Shown here: piece by piece, positions 7,893 to 13,584 of the stretch | Numbering within the stretch: the stretch's first letter is position 1 | Layout of the letters: each line of letters starts with the position of its first letter | Notes under the pieces: model-generated | What the model saw: only the letters and a program-made list of their open reading frames with translations | Database searches by the model: none | Told to the model about the DNA's origin: nothing | Position numbers and translations under genes: made by a program | Assembly: GCA_903870185.1 (NCBI GenBank) | Contig: CAIQCE010000025.1 | Span: 1 to 17,617, forward strand | DNA length: 17,617 nucleotides | Direction: 5' to 3' | Source of the DNA: an uncultured Gammaproteobacteria bacterium | GTDB taxonomy: Bacteria; Pseudomonadota; Gammaproteobacteria; Coxiellales; Coxiellaceae

Positions 7893-7925
7893 AGTATAAT
7901 CTAAAATTCTTAAGAATTAATTAAG
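7893..7925 (-). promoter_or_regulatory. PmrA-type box and -10 of the ankyrin-like gene
   Basis: On the minus strand CTTAAT (7925-7920), five bases, then CTTAAG (7914-7909) match the direct-repeat PmrA pattern YTTAAK-N5-YTTAAK at every position. Ten bases further on is TATACT (7898-7893), a five-of-six -10 match, leaving a leader of about 25-30 bases. A perfect TATAAT (7879-7874) also exists but is too close to the ATG to give a leader holding a ribosome site. The box borders the left end of the repeat at 7923. Confidence 0.55.
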
Positions 7926-8090
7926 GGCATCTCTATAAGTTAGTTATTTTGTAGCCAAGTTATTTTGTAGCCAAGTTATTTTGTAGCCAAGTTATTTTGT
8001 AGCCAGGCACCTTAATTGATTTAATCAGTCAGTTATAGATCGTGCTAGCGGAGCCTGGCACCAAAATATCTAATTTCTAGAAGCTCCCTT
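7923..8090. repeat. MITE/REP-like element with 41-base imperfect terminal inverted repeats
   Basis: The left end, read past the tandem copies into GTAGCCAGGCACC, and the reverse complement of the right end (8090-8050) agree at 31 of 41 positions. Both begin AAGGG and end in a GCCAGGC core, so CCAGGCaCC (8003-8011) pairs with GGaGCCTGG (8050-8058). The left end also matches the repeat at 4741. There is no coding capacity, so it is non-autonomous. Without the three extra tandem copies it would be about 120 bp. It separates two divergent genes. Confidence 0.65.
7942..8005. repeat. Four perfect 16-bp tandem repeats
   Basis: The unit AGTTATTTTGTAGCCA occurs four times with no mismatch (7942, 7958, 7974, 7990), and the last copy runs into the GGCACC of the hairpin. 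The unit is part of the element's left end. Perfect identity points to recent slippage or active copy-number change. Confidence 0.95.
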
Positions 8091-8137
8091 CATATTTCCT
8101 TAAGCTTCATGGGTTAGAGTAGGCTAATCAATTTACC

Positions 8138-8142
8138 AAAGG
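8138..8142 (+). promoter_or_regulatory. Ribosome binding site deciding the start at 8151
   Basis: AAAGG at 8138-8142 is 8 bases before ATG 8151. It overlaps the alternative GTG at 8142, which would then have no ribosome site. Confidence 0.6.
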
Positions 8143-8150
8143 TGTACGAG

Positions 8151-8711
8151 ATGTCTACTTTTACAGACACATTATTACAAGCAGTCAGCGATTATCGTCA
8201 GCTTCTCAAGCGGCATTTAAAGCCTGCACAGCGCAAAGCTAAGCTTCAAGAGTTAGGTTTGGATGTGAATTTTGTTTCTTTCGATGAAATAGCACTTTAT
8301 AAGTTGGGGCAAAAAATCGCGGTTGATTTAAACAATAGTTTTGGGCTTGGCGTTCAAGGCTATTATACCTATTCGGGTGTTCAGCGTTTTAATGAATATT
8401 TGAGCGCTTATTTGAATGAATTTGATATTGAAGAAGATCGGTTGGTTCATAGAAAGCAGCAGGTTTCTCGAGCATTATTGCATGTGATTCAATTAGTTAG
8501 TATGTCAGGCCATCAGTTGAACCTGAATGCTCATGAGAAATTAAGCCATTGCGGTCGAGTGATTGCAGCTTATGGTTCTAGTGAGGAACATCAGCGTTTC
8601 AAAGCGACTTTAGATCGGGTTAAAGAATTAGACCATCATATTCATAGTCATTTGGTGCGGGAATTTGAATCCTTCTTTGGGCCTAAGTCTTCCGGCTACC
8701 TTTTAAGCTAG
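8151..8711 (+). CDS. Protein of unknown function, probably helical and cytosolic
   Basis: I do not recognise this 186-residue protein. It has no signal peptide or membrane segment. It begins with a basic helical region (DYRQLLKRHLKPAQRKAKL, about residues 14-32). The middle has an aromatic stretch (GVQGYYTYSGVQRFNEYL, about 68-85). The second half is helical and His-rich, with HHIHSHL near residue 163. Only one cysteine is present. ATG 8151 is chosen because AAAGG lies 8 bases upstream. A weak promoter, TTAAGC (8100-8105) and GCTAAT (8123-8128) with a 17-base spacer, is possible just after the repeat element. It lies 61 bases before the TIGR02444 gene on the same strand, so the two could be co-transcribed unless the hairpins between them stop transcription. 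Confidence 0.75.
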   Translation: MSTFTDTLLQAVSDYRQLLKRHLKPAQRKAKLQELGLDVNFVSFDEIALYKLGQKIAVDLNNSFGLGVQGYYTYSGVQRFNEYLSAYLNEFDIEEDRLVHRKQQVSRALLHVIQLVSMSGHQLNLNAHEKLSHCGRVIAAYGSSEEHQRFKATLDRVKELDHHIHSHLVREFESFFGPKSSGYLLS

Positions 8712-8754
8712 GGAAGCCTTAGGGTCTTCCCCTAGTCCTTGACCACAGGGTCAA
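8708..8754 (+). terminator. Two adjacent hairpins over the stop of the 8151 gene
   Basis: CTAGGGAAG (8708-8716) pairs with CTTCCCCTAG (8726-8735) with one bulged C, and the stem contains the stop codon. A second perfect stem, TTGACC (8739-8744) with GGTCAA (8749-8754), has a 4-base loop. There is no T-run, so this may be an mRNA-stabilising or pausing structure and not a true terminator. Confidence 0.3.
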
Positions 8755-8772
8755 CTTCAGTATCATATTCTG

Positions 8773-9399
8773 ATGAACCCATCAGCCTTTCAAAATTATT
8801 CAGCGAACTCTCATCCATTTGGGATTTTTGTGGCGCATCTGCAGTCTCAGTCGAATGTAGGGATTTGGCTTGAGGGCTTGAAGAACCGTCATGGGATCAA
8901 CGTTAACCTATTATTGTTTATTCTTTGGGCAGCCACTATGCAGCGGGGCCGTTTGGGTAAAAAGGAAATTACGACTTTGAGCTCTGCTATTTCTCATTGG
9001 CATCAAAGGATTTACTTACCCTTAGTGCGGTTGAAGGATCAATTAAATGGCTCTTCATCCATGAATTCGGCGGAAGCAATTCGGACATTAGTCAAATCTG
9101 AGGTTTTAGCAGCCGATCAGATTGAGCAGCAATTATTGGTGGAGGCTTTGATTTCCACGAAGGCGGGTGTCCGCAGTTTGCAGCAGCAATTGACGGATGC
9201 TTGCCATAATTTGGCGATTTACTGTAAATCCATGCAAATTCAATTAGACGTTGATAATCAAGAAGAAATTGTTAATTTATTAAAATCCATATTCCCTGCT
9301 CATTCCACCGCCGCGATCGTGAAGGCTTGTGAAAATATTCTGCAAACTTTGATGAATAGTGTTTCGGGATATGCGCAGCTGTCTATGAATGAGCTTTGA
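8773..9399 (+). CDS. TIGR02444/DUF2390 family protein
   Basis: This 208-residue protein has unknown biochemical role. The N-terminal half fits the proteobacterial TIGR02444 (DUF2390) family: FVAHLQSQSNVGIWLEGLKN, then HGINVNLLLFILWAA (the family's 'G-V-N-V-N-L-L-L-F-x-x-W' core at about residues 40-54), then a helix ending in HWHQRIYLPLVRLKDQL, like the family's W-x-x-x-V-v-x-P-L-R. The C-terminal half (about 95-208) is helical and Gln/Leu-rich, with a possible coiled coil (IEQQLLVEALISTKAGVRSL). There is no signal peptide. ATG 8773 is the only sensible start, but it lacks a Shine-Dalgarno sequence, and translation may depend on the upstream gene or on the hairpins between them. Confidence 0.8.
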   Translation: MNPSAFQNYSANSHPFGIFVAHLQSQSNVGIWLEGLKNRHGINVNLLLFILWAATMQRGRLGKKEITTLSSAISHWHQRIYLPLVRLKDQLNGSSSMNSAEAIRTLVKSEVLAADQIEQQLLVEALISTKAGVRSLQQQLTDACHNLAIYCKSMQIQLDVDNQEEIVNLLKSIFPAHSTAAIVKACENILQTLMNSVSGYAQLSMNEL

Positions 9400-9418
9400 G
9401 GGGATAAGTTGCTTCATT

Positions 9419-9462
9419 GTTGGGCCGCGCTTCGCTTGGCACCAACCTACACGTTAGATAGT
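9419..9462. repeat. REP-like hairpin with TATCTA-N4-GTAGG signature (inverted)
   Basis: The imperfect stem-loop GTTGG...CCAAC (9419-9446), with inner GC and GG/CC pairs, is followed by CTACACGTTAGATAGT. On the minus strand this reads ACTATCTA-ACGT-GTAGG and then the hairpin. It lies 20 bases after the TIGR02444 stop. Confidence 0.65.
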
Positions 9463-9570
9463 TCCGGTAACTCCAAATTTGTACATTTTCTGCTCTAATT
9501 TTATAGACTACGCCCTCAAGATCCGTTAGGATTCCGACCGATATAACATCAATTAAATAGAGTGAAAATC

Positions 9571-9867
9571 ATGGCATATGATAGAGGTAAAATTTTTTGT
9601 TCTGGCGCATTGGCTTTATGGCTATTGCTGACTGCATATCGATTGAGTGTGGCTATCTCTAAAGAATCGAGTCCTGAATTGAAAGCAGCGGCGACAAAAG
9701 GAACCCTTATGGCTCTAGGAGGTTCAGCCTTTTGGGCGGCTCATCTCTTTATCCCTCAACGGATGCCTCCAAAGGAGCTAACGCTTCTAGCATTGATGGT
9801 ATTGACTCAGTTGGTTGACAGAATGGATCGAATTGAAGCATCACAAATGCGAAAGCCTGGGATGTAA
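9571..9867 (+). CDS. Small membrane protein of unknown function
   Basis: I do not recognise this 98-residue protein. It has two or three hydrophobic segments (about residues 8-28, 44-62 and 70-84) with a polar, Lys/Glu-containing loop between the first two, so it is probably an inner-membrane protein. The C-terminus is short and charged (DRMDRIEASQMRK). ATG 9571 is preferred over GTG 9562 because AGAGTG lies about 6 bases upstream of it. Both flanks are repeat elements and it has no close neighbour on its own strand, so no operon partner is evident. Confidence 0.6.
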   Translation: MAYDRGKIFCSGALALWLLLTAYRLSVAISKESSPELKAAATKGTLMALGGSAFWAAHLFIPQRMPPKELTLLALMVLTQLVDRMDRIEASQMRKPGM

Positions 9868-9879
9868 GATTAATGATTT

Positions 9880-10068
9880 GGTGGGCCGCGCACGCGTAAG
9901 GGTGCGAATAACTCCATACTATCTATCGTGTAGGTCGGCGCTAAGCCCTGCATAGGCACTTGGCTAAAATATTTGAAGGACTCGATGCAGGGCGAGCCCG
10001 ACAATCCCGCCCTTTTATAGTGTTCGGTGGGCACACTAACGTTTTGCCCACCCTACATGTTAGATAGT
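9880..10068. repeat. Composite BIME-like repeat with nested hairpins
   Basis: Outer inverted ends ACTATCTA-TCGT-GTAGG (9918-9934) and CCTAC-ATGT-TAGATAGT (10052-10068) enclose 151 bp. Inside are a long hairpin, GTCGG (9934-9938) with CCGAC (9998-10002) and GCCCTGCAT (9945-9953) with ATGCAGGGC (9985-9993), and a second hairpin, GGTGGGCA (10026-10033) with TGCCCACC (10045-10052). A left flank, GGTGGGCCGCGC...GGGTGCGA (9880-9907), matches the tail of the repeat at 3137. It fills most of the 370-base gap before the pilus genes. Confidence 0.7.
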
Positions 10069-10092
10069 CTTGCTGTAAAATATAAACGCAAC

Positions 10093-10121
10093 TTGCAGTT
10101 TTTAGCACCTTGAGCTATCCT
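10093..10121 (+). promoter_or_regulatory. Weak candidate promoter for the pilus module
   Basis: TTGCAG (10093-10098) and TATCCT (10116-10121) are separated by 17 bases, with three and four of six consensus matches. It would give a leader of over 100 bases before ATG 10238, containing the inverted repeat at 10178-10215. The matches are poor, so this is only a suggestion. Confidence 0.25.
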
Positions 10122-10177
10122 CGGCGAGCGTATGAGTTTGTTAAAGTTGCATTAATTCGCAGGAAGCATTGAAATCA

Positions 10178-10215
10178 ATAAGTAGAGGCCGGGATGCCCT
10201 CCGTTAACTACTTAT
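10178..10215 (+). promoter_or_regulatory. Inverted repeat in the leader of the pilus ATPase gene
   Basis: ATAAGTAG (10178-10185) and CTACTTAT (10208-10215) are perfect inverted repeats. Inside them GAGG (10185-10188) can pair with CCTC (10198-10201). It ends 22 bases before the ATG. It could be a hairpin in the mRNA or a dyad operator. There is no following T-run, so it is not an intrinsic terminator. Confidence 0.4.
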
Positions 10216-10237
10216 CTGATTGTTTCGGTGTTGATCG

Positions 10238-11848
10238 ATGAATAATCAACTAGAGCAGCAGCTTCTCGAGCAATATGCCTCCTTGGCCAGTTGTAAAATT
10301 TTATCGAGCCAATCTGATCTAAGTCCAAAAGAAAGAGCTGTTCCTGAAATGTTAGCTTGGTGTCGCGAGCAAGGTGAAATCGTCGTGCTCTTAAGCGGCG
10401 CAATTCTGACTTCCAATCCGGGTTCACGTAAAGTTCAAAATGCAAAAGTGGTGATGCAGGATAAAGGTTTAGTGCCGGGTCTTGTGTATCCCGCCACAAG
10501 TTCCTTAATTCGATTGCTATTAGAAAACGCGCAAGAAATTCATGATCCGGATGCAAGACGAGGTCTCGACCCTGTTAGTACTCAGCAGCAACGATTAAGA
10601 ATTTTAGTTAAAGAAGCCTTGAATACAGGTGCCAGTGATATTCATATGGAAATTCGTGAAGATATCGCGCGGATTCGATTTAGAAAACATGGTGAATTGT
10701 ATCTGCACGCAGAATGGTTGCCGAAATTAGGTCGAGAAGTAGCCTCAGTAGCTTTCAATAAAGAAACGGATCAATCCAGTACTCACTTTAATCCCTTGAT
10801 TCCGCAAAATGCATCGATGCCCTTGCAGATTGATGGACACAAAGTTCGTTTACGTTTGGCGAGTTTGCCGGCTTATCAAGGTTTTGATGTGGTCATGCGT
10901 TTGCTGACAACTGTGGAAGAAAAAATTCCGACGCTGGAAGAGTTAGGCTATTTGCCAGAGCAAGTTCATTTAATTAAAAAAGCCGTCAACATGCCTTATG
11001 GTGCGGTGATTATTGCAGGACCCACCGGTTCAGGAAAAACGACAACTCTCGCGAGCTGTATGGAAGAACTCGATCATCACCGAAAACTTTATATGATTGA
11101 AGATCCGGTTGAAAAAATTGTCAGCAGTGCGACGCAGGTGCCGGTGAATACGGAACAATATGATCGAAGTTTTGCGAGTATGGCACGTACGGCTTTGCGT
11201 ATGGATCCTGATGTGATTGTATTGGGGGAAATGCGAGATGAAGATACCGCGGCTGTTATGGCTCGTGCGGCGATCACGGGACACTTAGTGTTCTCGACTT
11301 TGCACTGTAATACGTCCCCTGAAATTATTACTCGTTTAGTTGATTTAGGCGTTTCACGTTCTTTATTAGCCAGCCCTAATTTATTAGTGTGTTTGATTTC
11401 ACAGCGTTTAGCACCGTTATTGTGTGTGCATTGTGCGAGACCCATTAAAGTGTCTAAAATTCATCGCCCTTTTTTGGCTCGTTGGACGGAAGTTTTCAAA
11501 GAGGATATTGATAAACTTAAAGTGCGTGGATCGAATTGTGTGAAGTGTAATAGCTTGGGTGTCAGTGGACGAATAGCTGTCTCCGAAATTGTTTGGGTCG
11601 ATGAATTCGCTCGGCAATTTATTCAGCAAGGCGATACGATGGGTCTTTATCATTACCTTCGAAGCAACGGTTGGCATTCCTATGAAGATCGAGTTTTAAC
11701 TTTAGTGAAGCAAGGTGTTTGTGATCCTTTAGATGCTGAAAAAATAATGGGCGAAATTAGCGGCCAATTCCGTAATATGAGTTTTAATTATAGTAATATT
11801 TTAGGTGATTCAGCTTCGTTAGCTAAGCAGGATACCCATGTGGGATAA
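10238..11848 (+). CDS. GspE/PilB-type assembly ATPase of a type IV pilus-like system
   Basis: This hexameric cytoplasmic ATPase powers pilin polymerisation at the inner membrane. Of 536 residues, the first ~110 form a reduced N-terminal region without a full GspE N1 domain. The N2-like part begins near ASDIHMEIRE. The RecA-like core has Walker A GPTGSGKT (261-268), the Asp-box region EDPVEK, Walker B DVIVLGEMRD with Glu331, and the His-box TGHLVFSTLH (347-356). Two CxxC pairs (Cys396/399 and Cys434/437) form the zinc knuckle typical of assembly ATPases and absent from PilT retraction ATPases. In size and order it resembles PilQ of plasmid R64-type thin pili. ATG 10238 lacks a good ribosome site and is preceded by an inverted repeat. 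It overlaps the next gene by 11 bases. Confidence 0.92.
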   Translation: MNNQLEQQLLEQYASLASCKILSSQSDLSPKERAVPEMLAWCREQGEIVVLLSGAILTSNPGSRKVQNAKVVMQDKGLVPGLVYPATSSLIRLLLENAQEIHDPDARRGLDPVSTQQQRLRILVKEALNTGASDIHMEIREDIARIRFRKHGELYLHAEWLPKLGREVASVAFNKETDQSSTHFNPLIPQNASMPLQIDGHKVRLRLASLPAYQGFDVVMRLLTTVEEKIPTLEELGYLPEQVHLIKKAVNMPYGAVIIAGPTGSGKTTTLASCMEELDHHRKLYMIEDPVEKIVSSATQVPVNTEQYDRSFASMARTALRMDPDVIVLGEMRDEDTAAVMARAAITGHLVFSTLHCNTSPEIITRLVDLGVSRSLLASPNLLVCLISQRLAPLLCVHCARPIKVSKIHRPFLARWTEVFKEDIDKLKVRGSNCVKCNSLGVSGRIAVSEIVWVDEFARQFIQQGDTMGLYHYLRSNGWHSYEDRVLTLVKQGVCDPLDAEKIMGEISGQFRNMSFNYSNILGDSASLAKQDTHVG

Positions 11849-12869
11849 GCTGCATCAAAAGTGGCAATACTTAGAATTTGGACGAAAGCAGCAGCTCGCT
11901 TTTTTAGAAGATTTAAGTGCGCTGGTTAAGGATGGAGTTCCTGCCAACCAAGCTGTGAAGGTCATGCAAGATACTACAAAAGGGATTTTTAAAGAAGTTG
12001 CAATGGGGATTAACGAACGTATCGGTCAAGGGCAACCGGTTGCAACTGGTATGGAGAAATGGTTTTCACCCGCGACGGTGGAAATTGTTCGGGCAGGTGA
12101 AAGCAGTGGAACTTTAGCAGAAGCAATTGAATCTGCAGCAGCTTCCTTGGCTCAGCAGACGAATGCATTGGTGGAGTTTGTCAATTCAACTCTTTATCCT
12201 TTTGTGATTTTTGCCTCTTCATTGGTGATGTTGGTTTTTATTAAATCTTCAGTCTTAACGAATTTTGCGGATATAAAACCAGTTTCAACTTGGCCTGGAG
12301 TAGGACAGAATTTATATTATACCGCTTCATTTTTAGACAATTGGTGGTGGTTGATTTTACTGGTTCTTATTGGATTTTTCATGGCGCTGTGGGAGATGTT
12401 GACACAGTTGGTGGGCCCTAGTCGGAAATATGTGGATCAGGTTCCCTTATTATCGCTTTACAGAGAAACAACAGCTGCCCGCTTTATGGAGACTTTAGGA
12501 CTATTGTTAAGTAATGGCGTTACGCTGAATAAATCCCTAAGAATCATGCACCAAGATGCACAGCCCTATTTGGCTTGGCATTTATGGATGATGGAAATTC
12601 GTTTAAGTGGTGGCAAAGAAAATATCGCGGATGTACTGGATACCGATTTGATTGGTGAAGAAGATTTGATGCGACTTAAGGTGGTGGCTAAAGGAAAAGG
12701 TTTTGAACACGCGCTGTTGAGTCTCGGGAAAAAAGCGAATAGGCTGGCGGCGAAGAAAATAATCGTTTCTGGGAAAGTGGTTGGTGCTTTGTTTTTAATG
12801 CTAGGGGCTTTGATGGCTGCAACTGTAGTCTTTGGGATTTACACAATTGGTAGTATCATTGCCGCCTGA
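11838..12869 (+). CDS. GspF/PilC/PilR-type inner-membrane platform protein
   Basis: The platform protein sits in the inner membrane above the ATPase and guides pilin extraction. The 343-residue chain has the duplicated T2SSF layout. The first cytoplasmic helical domain (about 15-110) includes the family signature PATVEIVRAGESSGTLAEAI. It is followed by membrane segments near 116-135 and 166-185. The second cytoplasmic domain (about 195-300) includes RFMETLGLLLSNGVTLNKSL. The final membrane helix is near 314-341. It is somewhat shorter than PilC (about 400) and close to R64 PilR in size. The ATG at 11838 overlaps the ATPase gene by 11 bases, so translation is probably coupled. A 140-base gap follows before the pilins. 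Confidence 0.92.
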   Translation: MWDKLHQKWQYLEFGRKQQLAFLEDLSALVKDGVPANQAVKVMQDTTKGIFKEVAMGINERIGQGQPVATGMEKWFSPATVEIVRAGESSGTLAEAIESAAASLAQQTNALVEFVNSTLYPFVIFASSLVMLVFIKSSVLTNFADIKPVSTWPGVGQNLYYTASFLDNWWWLILLVLIGFFMALWEMLTQLVGPSRKYVDQVPLLSLYRETTAARFMETLGLLLSNGVTLNKSLRIMHQDAQPYLAWHLWMMEIRLSGGKENIADVLDTDLIGEEDLMRLKVVAKGKGFEHALLSLGKKANRLAAKKIIVSGKVVGALFLMLGALMAATVVFGIYTIGSIIAA

Positions 12870-12996
12870 AAGAATGGGTTTTTGGATAATAGGGGTAAAT
12901 CTTTATTCAAAAAAAATAGAATTAGGACGATCTTGATCCTGAAATTCGAGATTGAACTATGTTTGTGGTCGGGTAACTGTTTGTATTTAACTAACT

Positions 12997-13002
12997 AAAG
13001 GA
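12997..13002 (+). promoter_or_regulatory. Strong ribosome binding site of the first prepilin
   Basis: AAAGGA lies 7 bases before ATG 13010. It is the best Shine-Dalgarno in the pilus locus and fits high expression of a major pilin. Confidence 0.65.
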
Positions 13003-13009
13003 AATTAAT

Positions 13010-13495
13010 ATGTTGATCTCATTGAATCGATTTAATAGAACTAAACAGAGTGGAATCAGTCTGTTAGAAGTCATGCTGTCATTATCTATCATTGCTATTA
13101 TTTTAGTAATGGCGACTCGCTACTTCTTCGTTGCGAGCGAAAACCAAAATGTGAACAAGGTTCGAGGACAAATTGGTACAGTGGTTGCTGGATTGCAGAA
13201 TTATCGCAATCAAAATGCAGATTATACTGGGATTAGTATGAACACTTTGGTCGTGGGCGGATTTGTGGCTCAAACAGCAGATGTATCTGGTGCTGCAGGT
13301 AGCTATCAACTCAATAATCCTTGGAATAGTCCAATTACTGTTGCTATCGCTAGTACTGTTAATGGGGCCATTGTTTCAACCGCATTGCCTACACAGAATG
13401 ATTGTGCTGCATTGCTTGCTGGCTATTCATCTAGTAACGGGGCTTGCACTAGTACAGCACCTTGGACATTCACCGTTACCATTGGACAACCTTAA
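13010..13495 (+). CDS. Type IVb-like prepilin, probable major pilin
   Basis: This is a 161-residue prepilin. A 15-residue leader, basic in its second half, ends in Gly. The mature chain starts ISLLEVMLSLSIIAIILV with Glu at +5, the class III signal processed by a prepilin peptidase (not in this window). The first mature residue is Ile, not the Phe of type IVa pilins, and the globular domain carries an NPW motif near residue 106, both as in type IVb pilins such as PilS. Cys132 and Cys146 probably form the C-terminal D-region disulfide. It has the strongest ribosome site of the locus and is followed by an intrinsic terminator, which together suggest it is the abundant subunit. The next gene is its paralogue. 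No convincing promoter was found in the 140-base gap upstream. Confidence 0.88.
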   Translation: MLISLNRFNRTKQSGISLLEVMLSLSIIAIILVMATRYFFVASENQNVNKVRGQIGTVVAGLQNYRNQNADYTGISMNTLVVGGFVAQTADVSGAAGSYQLNNPWNSPITVAIASTVNGAIVSTALPTQNDCAALLAGYSSSNGACTSTAPWTFTVTIGQP

Positions 13496-13514
13496 CTCAG
13501 TTTTAAATTCCTAG

Positions 13515-13550
13515 CATGCAATGAGTCAATGGCTCATTGCATGTTTTTTT
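13515..13550 (+). terminator. Rho-independent terminator after the first prepilin
   Basis: A perfect 11-bp stem, CATGCAATGAG (13515-13525) with CTCATTGCATG (13533-13543), has a 7-base loop and is followed by seven T residues. It lies 20 bases after the stop and 35 bases before the next prepilin. Confidence 0.93.
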
Positions 13551-13584
13551 AATTTAGGGATAGCCTAGGATCGGGAGTTTCTGA

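Noticed and set aside
7942..8005. CRISPR-like array
   Set aside because: The four 16-base units are directly joined with no spacers and there are no cas genes.
10212..10556. Minus-strand reading frame of 114 codons over the ATPase start
   Set aside because: It overlaps the N-terminal part of a clear ATPase gene and has no ribosome site or recognisable motif.
10238..11848. PilT-type retraction ATPase
   Set aside because: The zinc-binding CxxC pairs and the following platform and pilin genes fit an assembly ATPase instead.
12966..12983. Sigma-54 promoter (TGG...TG) before the first pilin
   Set aside because: GG and the -12 dinucleotide have the right spacing, but the -12 is GT, not GC, and the TTGC box is poor. 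It is a chance-level match.
13263..13514. Second plus-strand frame within the first pilin
   Set aside because: A shadow frame inside a well-supported prepilin, with Leu/Val-rich random-looking content.
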